Positions 26,538-35,529 of a stretch of 64,000 nucleotides of DNA are shown here, in pieces; the stretch's first letter is position 1, and the number at the start of each line of letters is the position of its first letter. Origin of the DNA: Draconibacterium orientale (GTDB taxonomy: Bacteria > Bacteroidota > Bacteroidia > Bacteroidales > Prolixibacteraceae); the NCBI RefSeq assembly GCF_000626635.1, contig NZ_CP007451.1, forward strand, positions 3,888,501-3,952,500, read 5' to 3'. Below the pieces are notes generated by a model that did no database searches, was not told where the DNA came from, and worked only from the letters and a program-made list of their open reading frames with translations. The position numbers were made by a program, and so were the translations under genes.

Positions 26538-27869
26538 TTATTTTTTACGAGAACGAATCATCGCTCCAACTTTACCTTTTCCAAAACGGATATAATCAAG
26601 CAGCGGACGACTTGACGGACAGGTGTAACTGCATGAGCCACATTCGATACAATCCATTATACGTTCGTTTTCTGCACGATCGAAAATTTGCTTTTCACCT
26701 AAAGTCATCAGCAGGTATGGTTCCAGTCCCATTGGGCAAACCGACGTACAACGCGAGCAACGAATACAGGCTTGTATTTCTTCGCGTTTACTTTCTTCTT
26801 CCTGTATCAGAAGAAGTCCTGAAGTACCTTTTGTTACAGGAACATCGAGCGATGCAATGGCGCGTCCCATCATTGGGCCACCACTGATAATTTTACCTGT
26901 ATTTTCAGGAACACCGCCGGCTGCTTCAATCAATTCCGATGTAGCAGTACCAACGCGCACCAAAAAGTTCGATGGTTTTTCAAGGCCTTTTCCGGTTACG
27001 GTAACTACGCGCTCAAACAATGGTTTGTTTTTCTGAATGGCTTCATAAACGGCAAAAGCAGTACCTACGTTGCTCACCACTGCACCAACTGCAATTGGCA
27101 GAGCGCCCGAAGGAACTTCTTTTCCTGTAACAGCATTGATGAGTTGTTTTTCACCTCCCTGCGGGTATTGAACTTTAAGTGGTTGAACGCTTACGCCTTT
27201 ATAAGCGCTGCATTTTTCATTCAGCAGTTTAATCGCGTCGGGCTTGTTGTTTTCAATACCGATAACGGCTTTGTCAACGCCCATGGCTTTCATCAGCAAC
27301 TGGATACCCACCATAATTTCGTCGGCTTTTTCCAACATTAAACGGTGGTCCGATGTCAGGTAAGGTTCGCACTCCACGCCGTTAATCAACAGCACTTCGG
27401 CTTTCATTCCTTTTGGCGGCACCAGTTTTACGTGGGTAGGGAAGGTTGCACCACCCAAACCTACGATTCCGGCTTCCTGAATCTTTTTCACGATTTCAGG
27501 TCCGTCAACTGAAATTTCTTTTACCAAATCTTCCGAGCGGTCAATTCCTTCAATCCATTCATCGCCATCAACAGCAATAAAAATACCTTGTTTGGGATAA
27601 CCCGAACTGTCGGCTGAAAAGTCAACCTTGGTAACTTTTCCTGATACCGATGAATGGATATTTGTAGAAACAAAACTGCTGCTTTGCGCAATTACCTGAC
27701 CTACTTTTACCTCGTCGCCTTTTTTTACTACCGGAGTAGCCGGCGCACCAATGTGCTGAGCTACCGGGATAAACACTGTTTTTGGAAGTGGCAGGACCTC
27801 GATTTTTTTATCTTTCGATAACTTATTTTCGGGAGGATGTACTCCGCCTATTTTGAACGTTTTCAACAT
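26538..27869 (-). CDS. rsxC: Rnf/Rsx complex subunit C (NADH-binding)
   Basis: RsxC is the peripheral subunit that binds NADH and FMN. The 443-aa protein has the Complex I 51-kDa-like fold (GIVGLGGATFPTHVKL near ~132-147; INGVECEPYLTSDHR ~158-172) and two C-terminal ferredoxin motifs, CIRCSRCTSVCP (~367-378) and CIECGSCSYTCP (~406-417). It lacks the long Ala/Lys-rich tail of enterobacterial RsxC, as expected outside that group. It starts 6 bases after rsxB. Confidence 0.95.
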   Translation of the reverse strand: MLKTFKIGGVHPPENKLSKDKKIEVLPLPKTVFIPVAQHIGAPATPVVKKGDEVKVGQVIAQSSSFVSTNIHSSVSGKVTKVDFSADSSGYPKQGIFIAVDGDEWIEGIDRSEDLVKEISVDGPEIVKKIQEAGIVGLGGATFPTHVKLVPPKGMKAEVLLINGVECEPYLTSDHRLMLEKADEIMVGIQLLMKAMGVDKAVIGIENNKPDAIKLLNEKCSAYKGVSVQPLKVQYPQGGEKQLINAVTGKEVPSGALPIAVGAVVSNVGTAFAVYEAIQKNKPLFERVVTVTGKGLEKPSNFLVRVGTATSELIEAAGGVPENTGKIISGGPMMGRAIASLDVPVTKGTSGLLLIQEEESKREEIQACIRCSRCTSVCPMGLEPYLLMTLGEKQIFDRAENERIMDCIECGSCSYTCPSSRPLLDYIRFGKGKVGAMIRSRKK

Positions 27870-27875
27870 CCTGTA

Positions 27876-28742
27876 TTAATTTACTGGTTTAGTTTCTTTT
27901 TTTTCTACCGGTTTTACTTTCCGTGGAGGAAAGTTCTCTTCGATGATAGCACCTGTTGGGCAAACGGCCACACATTTGCGGCACAGTTTACACTTGTCGG
28001 AATCGATGTATGCCAGGTTGTTTTCCATGGTAATAGCGTCAAACGGACATTCTTTTACACATTTTCCACAACCGATACATGCAACGCTACAAGCTTTGCG
28101 TGCTACGCCACCTTTATCCTGGTTGCGGCACGATACCACCACTTTCCGGTTCTTTGGCATCTTTTTGCGCAACTCGATCAAGTCTTTCGGGCAAGCATCA
28201 ACGCAGGCTCCGCAGGCCACACATTTATCGTCGATAATTTCCGGAATACCTGTTTCGGGATGCATAACAATGGCATCGAAATCGCAGGCATCATAACAAT
28301 CGCCGTAACCCAAACAGCCATACTGGCAACCGGATTCGCCGCTGTAAACCGATGAAGCGATAGCGCAGGTAGTTGCTCCGTCGAAACTGCTTGTTTTTGG
28401 GCGGTGTTCGCAGGTGCCGTTACAACGAATGTAAGCCACACGCGGATCTTTCTTAACGGCTTCAAGACCAAGGATAGAAGCCACATTGTTCATGGTTTCG
28501 TTTCCACCAACCGGACAGTTTAAATCGCCCAATGCACTCGCTTTTACACAGGCTTCGGCAAAAGCTCTACAGCCTGCATATCCACAACCTCCGCAGTTAG
28601 CTCCCGGCAATGCTTCGTCAACATCGTCGATGCGCGGATCTTCAACAACTTTGAATTTCTGTGCCACAAAATATAGAATTACCGCTGCTGCGGCGCCAAT
28701 TACGGCTAATGTGACAATTGTATATACAACCGTGATACTCAT
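27876..28742 (-). CDS. rsxB: Rnf/Rsx complex subunit B (ferredoxin-accepting)
   Basis: RsxB takes electrons from reduced ferredoxin. The 288-aa protein has an N-terminal membrane helix (~5-27), an Fe-S domain GANCGGCGYAGCRAFAEAC (~47-65) and several ferredoxin motifs: CQYGCLGYGDCYDAC, CVACGACVDACP, CIGCGKCVKECP and CKLCRKCVAVCP. It is the long type usual in Bacteroidota. It follows rseC by 1 base. Confidence 0.95.
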   Translation of the reverse strand: MSITVVYTIVTLAVIGAAAAVILYFVAQKFKVVEDPRIDDVDEALPGANCGGCGYAGCRAFAEACVKASALGDLNCPVGGNETMNNVASILGLEAVKKDPRVAYIRCNGTCEHRPKTSSFDGATTCAIASSVYSGESGCQYGCLGYGDCYDACDFDAIVMHPETGIPEIIDDKCVACGACVDACPKDLIELRKKMPKNRKVVVSCRNQDKGGVARKACSVACIGCGKCVKECPFDAITMENNLAYIDSDKCKLCRKCVAVCPTGAIIEENFPPRKVKPVEKKETKPVN

Positions 28743-28743
28743 T

Positions 28744-29103
28744 TTATTCAGCGTTTTCTTCGAGTTCGAATTTCAATACTTTTTTTAATAAATGCCTAAA
28801 AAAATATAATGTTATATAGTATGGTACAAGAATGAATAAGGAGAGGAGCCCCGATTTTAGTTCGTCACCGGTAACTTCAAGGGCGATAATCAGGGTGCTC
28901 AAAACAACAAAAAACGGAACTACATAGCCCCAGGTAAGTGCGGTAAAACCTTTTGATTGTTTAAAAAGAATGGTAACCTCGTCGCCAATTTTGTAGTTGC
29001 CTTTATATTCAGTAACCTCAATTTCCTTGTCCTGGAAATCGGAAACCGAACATGCGCCTTGTGCGTGACAAGTTGAGCAGGCCGATTGGCTTACAATATT
29101 CAC
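28744..29103 (-). CDS. rseC: SoxR-reducing-system protein RseC family
   Basis: The 119-aa product has an N-terminal four-Cys motif (SACSTCHAQGACSVSDF, residues ~8-24) and two membrane helices (~57-77 and ~83-103), as in the RseC/MucC family. In this phylum rseC is the usual first gene of the rnf operon, thought to help assemble or modulate the complex. The arrangement here (1-base gap to rsxB) fits that. Confidence 0.88.
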   Translation of the reverse strand: MNIVSQSACSTCHAQGACSVSDFQDKEIEVTEYKGNYKIGDEVTILFKQSKGFTALTWGYVVPFFVVLSTLIIALEVTGDELKSGLLSLFILVPYYITLYFFRHLLKKVLKFELEENAE

Positions 29104-29441
29104 AGTAAGCGAGGCTTTTTTTATTGCCTTAACAAATCCTTTATGTCGAATTGTAGATTCCGTAGCTGTAAATTTTGCTATTTGCAGATGGCAAAACTAT
29201 ATAATAAATTGAATCTCGATATGACAAAAAAGCAATTTTTCTGAAAACAGGACTATTTATAAGTAGTCTAATTTAGATTGTCGAACGTTTCAATAATTGG
29301 TTCGAAAAAGTGCAGGAAAACGTTCTGAATTTAAGTTCAGATTTAAATTGTAAACTGGTCTTTAATGCTTGGTTTTGTGTTGTTAAAGTGTAGTTTGTTT
29401 ATTGTCTGTTGATCTTGTTTTAGCTAAAAATGGAATAAAAT
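29104..29441. other. Intergenic region upstream of the rnf operon
   Basis: This AT-rich stretch of 338 bases separates the Kef gene end from the rseC start, both on the minus strand. It must hold the rnf promoter. A TAGTTTTG box (minus strand, 29192-29199) is the best candidate, ~90 bases upstream of rseC, but no TTTG box is well spaced from it. Nothing else is visible. Confidence 0.4.
29192..29199 (-). promoter_or_regulatory. Candidate -7 box of the rnf operon
   Basis: CAAAACTA on the plus strand reads TAGTTTTG on the minus strand, matching TAnnTTTG. The nearest upstream TTTG is ~25 bases away, longer than the usual 19-21. Confidence 0.25.
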
Positions 29442-31343
29442 CTACTCTTCCTTTTGGGCTTCATCTTTCAGCGAATCCACATCCCATGCACAATCAGTTT
29501 CGTGAATGGAATAGTTTTTTTCGGCCTGCAAGGTTTCTTTTACCTGTTCCTCAAAACGGCGGGTTTCCTGAATAAATTTGCCCTGATCTTCCAGCCAGTG
29601 GCGATAAAGTTCTTCGGTAACCTGGCTTTCGTGGTGTTTAAACATACGTGCTGCACGATAGGCTTCGTATTTTGAAAATCCCAGTTCTACGAGTGCTTTG
29701 CTGCCTAGTTCTGCTGCCGAATGAAAGTTTTCGCGTTCGGTATTGGTGATGTTCAGGTTGAGGTATTCAAATACATGGAAGATATCGTTGGCCCGCGCCA
29801 GTATTTTTACATGCGGGTATTTTTTATGCACAATTTCTGCAACTTTCAATGCATTTTCGTGTTCAGCCATACTAAGTATGAGCATGCGGGCTTTTTCAAT
29901 TCCGGCTTTTTCGAGCATAGTGGGCCGGGTAATGTCTCCAAAATAAAGTTTGAAACCATACTTGCGCAGTGTTTCCACATTCGACGGATTATTGTCGAGA
30001 ATCGTAACTTTAAACCCGTTTGCCAACAGAATCCGTCCAACGGTTAATCCAAAGCGGCCAAACCCCGCAAGTATTACCGGAGTTTCTTCTTCTTCAATTT
30101 CATCGTATTCCAGCTTGTTTTGCCAACGGGCTAATATCGGGCTTACTGCCTTGTCGTTAAAAATGAGTAATAAAGGAGAAATAGCCATCGACAGTGTTAC
30201 TACCAGTAGCAGCATTCCTGATGTTTTATCGTCGAACAGTTTATTTTGTTTCGAGAAGGAGATGAGCACAAAAGCAAATTCGCTGGCTTGCGCCAACAAG
30301 AATGCAAAAAGGAACTCGAAACCTTTTTTCAATCGGAATATTCGTCCTAAAATCAACAAAACAACAAACTTTATAAAAATCAGTAGAAGTACAAATCCTA
30401 TGATTACCCAGGGATTCTCAATCAATAAATTAAAATTTATACCGGCACCAACCGAAATGAAAAACAGTCCTAATAATAATCCTTTAAAAGGATCGATGGT
30501 AGTTTCCAGCTCGTGACGGTATTCGCTGTCGGCCAAAACCACTCCGGCAATAAAAGTTCCAAGTGCCGGCGAAAGGCCAATGGCATCCATGCCCAACGCA
30601 ATGCCGATAACCATAAGCAGTGCCAGTGCTACAAATACCTCGTGCAACCCGGTTTCGGCCACCAAACGAAAGATGTGGCGGGCAGCAAAACGACCAATAA
30701 TTACCAATACTACAATTGCTCCGATGATGATTAATAGTTGCAACCAGCCGGGCAGTTGAGCTACCTGGCCAATGCTTTTCATCGATGTATCGGAAAGTGT
30801 GGCAGGAGTGCCGAGTGTGGCAATTAGGGGCAATAATGCAAGAATTGGAATAACTGCCATATCCTGAAATAGCAATACCGAAAAGGCTGAGCGGCCAGCA
30901 ATGTTACGCATAAGACCTTTTTCGCTTAACGTTTGTAAAACAATTGCTGTTGATGAAAGCGCAAGAATAAGCCCGATGGCAACCGCACGGTTGAGCTGAA
31001 AGTTAAAAAGCAGCGCTACGCCGGTAATTATTCCTGCCGTTATAAGAACTTGTAAACCACCAAGTCCGAAAATATTGCGCCGCATTTTCCATAAAAGTTT
31101 GGGTTCCAGTTCCAATCCAATTATAAATAGCATAAGTACAACACCAAACTCGGCAAAATGCATCACTTCGCCGGCTTCGTTTCCTACCAATCGTAATACA
31201 AACGGCCCGATAATAATTCCGGCGAGCAGGTAGCCCAGTACCGAACCAAGTCCCAGTTTTTTGGCAATCGGTACAGAAACAACTGCTGCACCAAGATAAA
31301 TTAAGGCGTTTAAAAAGAATTCCTGATTATGCATTGTGCTCAA
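29442..31343 (-). CDS. Kef-type monovalent cation:proton antiporter (CPA2) with TrkA-N domain
   Basis: The 633-aa protein has ~12 membrane helices (residues ~5-390, with GSVLGYLLAGIIIGPF near 29-44 and ALSPALGTFIAGVVLA-like block near 255-270) and a cytoplasmic Rossmann domain, VILAGFGRFGLTVGRILL at ~410-427, of the RCK/TrkA-N type that binds NAD(H). It exchanges K+ or Na+ for protons across the inner membrane, gated through the nucleotide domain. It overlaps the start-proximal end of an upstream flavoprotein gene by 17 bases, the usual Kef plus ancillary-protein arrangement. Glutathione control (as in E. coli KefB/KefC) cannot be assumed. Confidence 0.88.
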   Translation of the reverse strand: MSTMHNQEFFLNALIYLGAAVVSVPIAKKLGLGSVLGYLLAGIIIGPFVLRLVGNEAGEVMHFAEFGVVLMLFIIGLELEPKLLWKMRRNIFGLGGLQVLITAGIITGVALLFNFQLNRAVAIGLILALSSTAIVLQTLSEKGLMRNIAGRSAFSVLLFQDMAVIPILALLPLIATLGTPATLSDTSMKSIGQVAQLPGWLQLLIIIGAIVVLVIIGRFAARHIFRLVAETGLHEVFVALALLMVIGIALGMDAIGLSPALGTFIAGVVLADSEYRHELETTIDPFKGLLLGLFFISVGAGINFNLLIENPWVIIGFVLLLIFIKFVVLLILGRIFRLKKGFEFLFAFLLAQASEFAFVLISFSKQNKLFDDKTSGMLLLVVTLSMAISPLLLIFNDKAVSPILARWQNKLEYDEIEEEETPVILAGFGRFGLTVGRILLANGFKVTILDNNPSNVETLRKYGFKLYFGDITRPTMLEKAGIEKARMLILSMAEHENALKVAEIVHKKYPHVKILARANDIFHVFEYLNLNITNTERENFHSAAELGSKALVELGFSKYEAYRAARMFKHHESQVTEELYRHWLEDQGKFIQETRRFEEQVKETLQAEKNYSIHETDCAWDVDSLKDEAQKEE

Positions 31344-31923
31344 TTATTTCGTTCATGTATTCCATTGTGTTCAGTTTCTCCGAATCGATCTCGTTATCGC
31401 GGAGCATTTTTATAACCTTACGATAGTCTTCGGCATATTTTTTTATGTCGTCTTTGTTTAAGGTATGCGAACCGTGCACCACAAAAGGAGGCAGATTTTT
31501 CATTCGGCAAAGATTAGCCGATTGAATAAAAGGTGCCAAAAACTCGTTTATTGTGTACCGGTTTTTCCCTTCGGCACTATATACTTCTTTTCGTCCGCCG
31601 GTTGAAATGCACGACATAGCCCATTTCCCTTCCAATGCCCGTCCGTGTGTGCCATAAGCAAAACCGTGTTGCAATACCAAATCCATCCATTCTTTAATTA
31701 TAGCCGGTGCACTGTACCAGTAAAACGGATGATGCCAGATAATAATATCGTGTTCGGTCAACAGCTTTTGTTCAGCCGGTATATCCATAAAAAAATCGGG
31801 ATACTTTTCATACAAATTATTAATGGTAACGCTTTTCAAATCTTTAATTGCTTCCATCAGCGTTTTGTTGATAAGCGACTTTTGAAAAGCAGGATGTGCA
31901 AAAAGTATTAATATTTTTTTCAT
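31327..31923 (-). CDS. NAD(P)H oxidoreductase, KefF/KefG-like ancillary protein
   Basis: This 198-aa flavodoxin-fold protein (KILILFAHPAFQKSLINKTL at the N-terminus, WHHPFYWYSAPAIIKEWMD near 79-97, then YGTHGRALEGK) belongs to the family of quinone reductases and KefF/KefG. In E. coli such a protein activates the partnered Kef antiporter. It sits immediately upstream of the antiporter gene with a 17-base overlap, supporting a regulatory pair. Confidence 0.85.
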   Translation of the reverse strand: MKKILILFAHPAFQKSLINKTLMEAIKDLKSVTINNLYEKYPDFFMDIPAEQKLLTEHDIIIWHHPFYWYSAPAIIKEWMDLVLQHGFAYGTHGRALEGKWAMSCISTGGRKEVYSAEGKNRYTINEFLAPFIQSANLCRMKNLPPFVVHGSHTLNKDDIKKYAEDYRKVIKMLRDNEIDSEKLNTMEYMNEIIEHNA

Positions 31924-32227
31924 TGGTTAAATCTGTTACATACTGTAAAACGATAATTAAAAATATCGAATAAATTTCAGAATGATAATGTTGTCAGGTA
32001 CTAATATCAGCTTTTATCAGAAACTATAAAAGCATAAAACCCCGGAAAGCAAAAAAGTTTACGTTTTCCTGTTTCTATTTTTAATTTATCCATTTTGTTA
32101 AATTATGAATGCCATAATTGAGTGTTTCGTTAGTGTTGTTAATGTTATTTCACGCAAATGATATTAAAAAGTCATGAAACCGTTTCAGAAAACTTTGTAA
32201 TTTTGCGCCTTGATTTAAAGGACAGAT
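31924..32227. other. Divergent intergenic region before ribBA
   Basis: Between the KefF-like gene and ribBA, 304 AT-rich bases. I looked for an FMN riboswitch (the conserved G/C-rich RFN segments) and see none. A TAATTTTG box at 32198-32205 is the probable ribBA -7 element. Confidence 0.5.
32198..32205 (+). promoter_or_regulatory. Candidate -7 box for ribBA
   Basis: TAATTTTG matches TAnnTTTG and lies 22 bases before the ATG. No TTTG is well placed for -33, so only the -7 part is supported. Confidence 0.4.
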
Positions 32228-33454
32228 ATGACAGAGATTAAGCTTAACACAATTCCTGAAGCCATTGCTGCTATTCAGAAAGGTGAAATGGTAATTGTTG
32301 TTGATGATGAAGATAGAGAGAATGAAGGTGATTTAATTGTTGCCTCGGAATTGATCACCACAGAAATCGTAAATTTTATGGCTTCGAAGGCTCGCGGACT
32401 CATTTGCGTTGCTTTAACAGAGGAGCGTTGTAAGCAGTTGGAGCTTGATTTGATGGTGGGGAAAAACACTTCGGCCAATGAAACGGCATTTACGGTTTCG
32501 GTTGATGCGATTCACCCTGAAGTAACAACGGGTATTTCTGCTGCCGACCGGGCAATTACCATTAAAATGCTGGTTAATAAAAAAACCCGTCCGGAACAAT
32601 TGGGGCGTCCGGGGCATATTTTTCCTTTAAAAGCAATGGAACGGGGTGTGTTGCGCCGAACCGGGCACACCGAGGCTGCTGTTGACCTGGCTCGTTTAGC
32701 CGGTTTAAAACCTTCGGGTGTACTGGTTGAAATTATGAACGACGACGGCACAATGGCGCGTTTACCACAATTGTATGAGTTTGCACAAAAACATAATCTG
32801 AAGCTGATTACCATCAAGGATCTGATTTCGTTCCTCTTTCAAAGCGAAAGCCTTATTGAGCGGGGAGAAGAAGTGCCCTTGCCAACGGATTACGGCGATT
32901 TCAGAATCGTTCCTTTCCGTCAGAAATCGAACGGTGCCGAGCATGTTGCTTTAATAAAAGGCGAGTGGGAGCCCAACGAGCCGATTTTGGTTCGCGTGCA
33001 TTCGTCGTGCATGACCGGCGATATTTTTGGATCGATGCGTTGCGAATGTGGCGACCAGCTGCATAGCTCGATGGAAATGATTGAAAAAGCCGGCAAAGGA
33101 GTTATTGTGTATATGATGCAGGAAGGTCGTGGTATTGGACTGCTGAATAAAATTGCTGCTTACAAATTGCAAGATCAGGGATTAGACACGGTTGACGCGA
33201 ATATTCATCTTGGTTTTAAAGCCGATGAACGCGATTATGGAGTTGGTGCGCAGATATTGAGTAACCTTGGCGTAAGCAAAATGCGTTTGCTTACCAATAA
33301 TCCGATTAAGCGTGTTGGTTTGGAAGGTTATGGTTTGGAAGTTACCGATATTGTTCCGATAGAGATTGCTCCAAACGAGCACAATCAGCGTTACATGAAA
33401 ACAAAACGCGACCGAATGGGGCATCACCTCCGTAAGTTTAACTACGACAAATAG
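32228..33454 (+). CDS. ribBA: Bifunctional 3,4-dihydroxy-2-butanone-4-phosphate synthase / GTP cyclohydrolase II
   Basis: The 408-aa protein starts riboflavin synthesis. Residues ~1-202 are the RibB domain ([18 protein letters not shown], residues ~22-39, the acidic active-site loop; RPGHIFPL and [12 protein letters not shown] later). Residues ~210-400 are GTP cyclohydrolase II: the zinc-binding Cys residues are in [19 protein letters not shown] (~259-277) and the [11 protein letters not shown] block follows. Both halves look functional. It is a single-gene unit. Confidence 0.95.
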   Translation: MTEIKLNTIPEAIAAIQKGEMVIVVDDEDRENEGDLIVASELITTEIVNFMASKARGLICVALTEERCKQLELDLMVGKNTSANETAFTVSVDAIHPEVTTGISAADRAITIKMLVNKKTRPEQLGRPGHIFPLKAMERGVLRRTGHTEAAVDLARLAGLKPSGVLVEIMNDDGTMARLPQLYEFAQKHNLKLITIKDLISFLFQSESLIERGEEVPLPTDYGDFRIVPFRQKSNGAEHVALIKGEWEPNEPILVRVHSSCMTGDIFGSMRCECGDQLHSSMEMIEKAGKGVIVYMMQEGRGIGLLNKIAAYKLQDQGLDTVDANIHLGFKADERDYGVGAQILSNLGVSKMRLLTNNPIKRVGLEGYGLEVTDIVPIEIAPNEHNQRYMKTKRDRMGHHLRKFNYDK

Positions 33455-33605
33455 TAAATTGTAGTTGTTTGGCAATTGTAAATGATAAAAGCTAAAAGTT
33501 GTTCTTTTTAGTTGCAGGGTTATGGTAAACTAAAAAGCGGAATTGTACCAGATTTTAACAAAAATTATTTCCGTACATTTATTCAAATTTTAAAAACACA
33601 AAAAA

Positions 33606-33896
33606 ATGGATGGAAAAACAAAAGCAATTGTTGCACACATTACCTGGATTGGTTGGGTAATTGCGCTTGTGGTTAATTCGAGTGAAAAGGATGAGCTGGC
33701 AAGTTTTTATATTCGGCAAATGCTGGGGTTATGGCTATTTTCTCTTGTGATTACTTTTATCCCGGTAATTAATATTGTTGGTTGGATTATTACTCTGGTG
33801 TTTTGGATCATTAGTTTAATTGGTGCAATTAACGGCGAACAAAAAGAAATTCCGTGGGTAGGCAGCTACTTTCAGGATTGGTTTAAAGCATTGTAA
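33606..33896 (+). CDS. DUF4870-like small membrane protein
   Basis: The 96-aa protein has three hydrophobic segments (~7-24, ~37-60, ~62-80) and the motif SFYIRQMLGLWLF, as in the DUF4870/'import component' family of small membrane proteins (distant Tic20-like). Function is not established. It is followed directly by a strong two-way terminator. Confidence 0.7.
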   Translation: MDGKTKAIVAHITWIGWVIALVVNSSEKDELASFYIRQMLGLWLFSLVITFIPVINIVGWIITLVFWIISLIGAINGEQKEIPWVGSYFQDWFKAL

Positions 33897-33913
33897 TCAA
33901 AAAATACAGGAAT

Positions 33914-33948
33914 AAAAAAAGACAGGTTTTTGGCCTGTCTTTTTTTTA
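33914..33948. terminator. Bidirectional terminator
   Basis: GACAGG...CCTGTC (33921-33939) is flanked by seven A on the left and nine T on the right, so it can stop transcription from both sides. It serves the DUF4870-like gene and the convergent ECF operon. Confidence 0.85.
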
Positions 33949-33951
33949 TGC

Positions 33952-34422
33952 TTATTCATCGTTTTTTTTCCGGTTTCTGTCGCGGTATTTACGGAACATG
34001 TATATGCGGAACTCGTATTCCGCTTTGTAAAGTTTTATCACTTTTAGCGGTGGTAGAATTTCCAGAAATTTTTCGTTGTATCTCTCCCGTACTTCCGCTT
34101 CTGTTTTTCCCAGTGCAACATGCTCATGAGTTAGTTTAATCAATTCCTTGTTCGACAGGTTTTCATCCACATTTCTCACTTTATCTTCCAGCTCGTGGCG
34201 TTTTTGCTGAAAATCAAACAGCTCTTTTTCCAACTCATTGTAAACCGGCCAGAATTTCTGAGCTTCTTCAGTAGTTAAATCCAGGTTGGTGGTAAAAAAA
34301 GCTACTTTTTCGTTGCGGTAGCGTTCCCAGCGGTCATCATCATTATCATTTTTTTGCGCAGTTGCCTGTGTCTGGGTTATAATCAACAATCCTAGTGTTA
34401 ATATTGCAAATAGCTGTCTCAT
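33952..34422 (-). CDS. Periplasmic protein of an ECF sigma operon ('sensor of ECF-type sigma factor' type)
   Basis: The 156-aa protein has a signal peptide (ends ATAQ, residue ~23) and a charged helical body with the segment FFTTNLDLTTEEAQKFWPVY, a hallmark of Spy/CpxP-like periplasmic proteins. It is the third gene of sigma - membrane protein - periplasmic protein. The role is probably in sensing envelope stress. It starts 6 bases after the membrane-protein gene. Confidence 0.75.
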   Translation of the reverse strand: MRQLFAILTLGLLIITQTQATAQKNDNDDDRWERYRNEKVAFFTTNLDLTTEEAQKFWPVYNELEKELFDFQQKRHELEDKVRNVDENLSNKELIKLTHEHVALGKTEAEVRERYNEKFLEILPPLKVIKLYKAEYEFRIYMFRKYRDRNRKKNDE

Positions 34423-34428
34423 ATTACT

Positions 34429-34878
34429 TTACTCTTCTGTATATTCAAAAATTTCGTAGGCGTTAAAATTGGAGCTTACGTAGGCAAGCAAATCATCGTC
34501 GCTGAATGTTTCGTCGTTATCATCGTTTTCCAGTAATGCGAAGAATGAAGTTTCGTCGAGTTCCTCCAAAATAGAATGCATTTGCCTGTCGGAGAAGTTG
34601 GTTGAAGCCGTTGTTTCAATAACCTGATCCTGTGGTATAAAGGTTTTTATTGGTATATATACCAGCATGAATATGATGGCGAAACTGGCAGCAAGACCAA
34701 GTGCAGGCTTTAAAAGATTGATAATCTTAAATTCCTTATTGTTGGCCACATGTTTTTCCGCTTCAATTTGCATTTGCATGCGTGCGGAAAAATCGTCGAA
34801 ATAATGTTTCGGAGTTCCAAAAGGATTTTCCTTCTTCATTTTCGACAAATTAGGTGCTATGTTCTTTAATTCTTCCAT
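34429..34878 (-). CDS. Single-pass membrane protein, probable anti-sigma factor
   Basis: This 149-aa protein has a short cytoplasmic part (NPFGTPKHYFDDFSARMQM near 20-38), one membrane helix (~56-75) and an acidic outer tail (FALLENDDNDETFSDDD). It lacks a clear ZAS anti-sigma motif, but the position between an ECF sigma gene and a periplasmic sensor gene makes anti-sigma activity the likeliest role. It starts 55 bases after the sigma gene. Confidence 0.6.
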   Translation of the reverse strand: MEELKNIAPNLSKMKKENPFGTPKHYFDDFSARMQMQIEAEKHVANNKEFKIINLLKPALGLAASFAIIFMLVYIPIKTFIPQDQVIETTASTNFSDRQMHSILEELDETSFFALLENDDNDETFSDDDLLAYVSSNFNAYEIFEYTEE

Positions 34879-34933
34879 TGCGGCATTTTTAACTATTGAC
34901 TATATCTTAATTAAAAGGTTTAAAAACAAACTA

Positions 34934-35482
34934 TTAATCCGTGCTTTTTAAGTACTCTTCAATCTTTTTGGCTGCATGATGATAGGATGCTTTAAGGGCT
35001 CCAACCGATGTGTCGAGGATTTCCGACATTTCATCGTATTTCAAATCATCAAAATACTTCATGTTAAACACTATGCGTTGCTTTTCGGGTAAAAGTAAAA
35101 TTGCTTTTTGTAGTTTTAGCTGAATTTCATCTCCTTCAAAATAGGGGTCGGAAGTGAGATTATCCATTAAAAACTCGCTGGCATCGTTCATTGGCATAAA
35201 GTTCTTTTTCTTCTTCGAATTGATAAAAGTTATCGATTCGTTGGTGGCAATACGATATAACCAGGTAAAAAGGCTCGATTCTTCCCGAAAATTATCGATG
35301 CTGCGCCACACTTTTAAAAAGGTGTTTTGCAGAACATCGTCGGCATCGTCATGGTTCAACACAATTTTTCGGATATGCCAATACAATCGCTCCTGGTAGG
35401 TACCAACGAGTTGATGAAAAGCAAGATCGCGCTTGTTTCCATCCTTTAAATCGGCAATAATATTTTTATCTGTCCCTTGCAT
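34934..35482 (-). CDS. RNA polymerase ECF-type sigma factor
   Basis: The 182-aa protein has region 2 (DADDVLQNTFLKVWRSIDNF near ~42-61, and FTWLYRIATNESI) and region 4 (LPEKQRIVFNMKYFDDLKYD near ~128-147; then EILDTSVGALKASYHHAAK, the HTH). No extra C-terminal domain. With the two downstream genes it forms an operon in which sigma is likely held inactive by the membrane protein and may drive its own operon. Confidence 0.92.
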   Translation of the reverse strand: MQGTDKNIIADLKDGNKRDLAFHQLVGTYQERLYWHIRKIVLNHDDADDVLQNTFLKVWRSIDNFREESSLFTWLYRIATNESITFINSKKKKNFMPMNDASEFLMDNLTSDPYFEGDEIQLKLQKAILLLPEKQRIVFNMKYFDDLKYDEMSEILDTSVGALKASYHHAAKKIEEYLKSTD

Positions 35483-35529
35483 GAAGCTACCAATCAGACA
35501 TCGTCTGCCGGCAAAGGTTTAAAAAAAAA

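Noticed and set aside
31924..32227. FMN riboswitch upstream of ribBA
   Set aside because: None of the conserved RFN segments could be found; the region is AT-rich and without the required stems.
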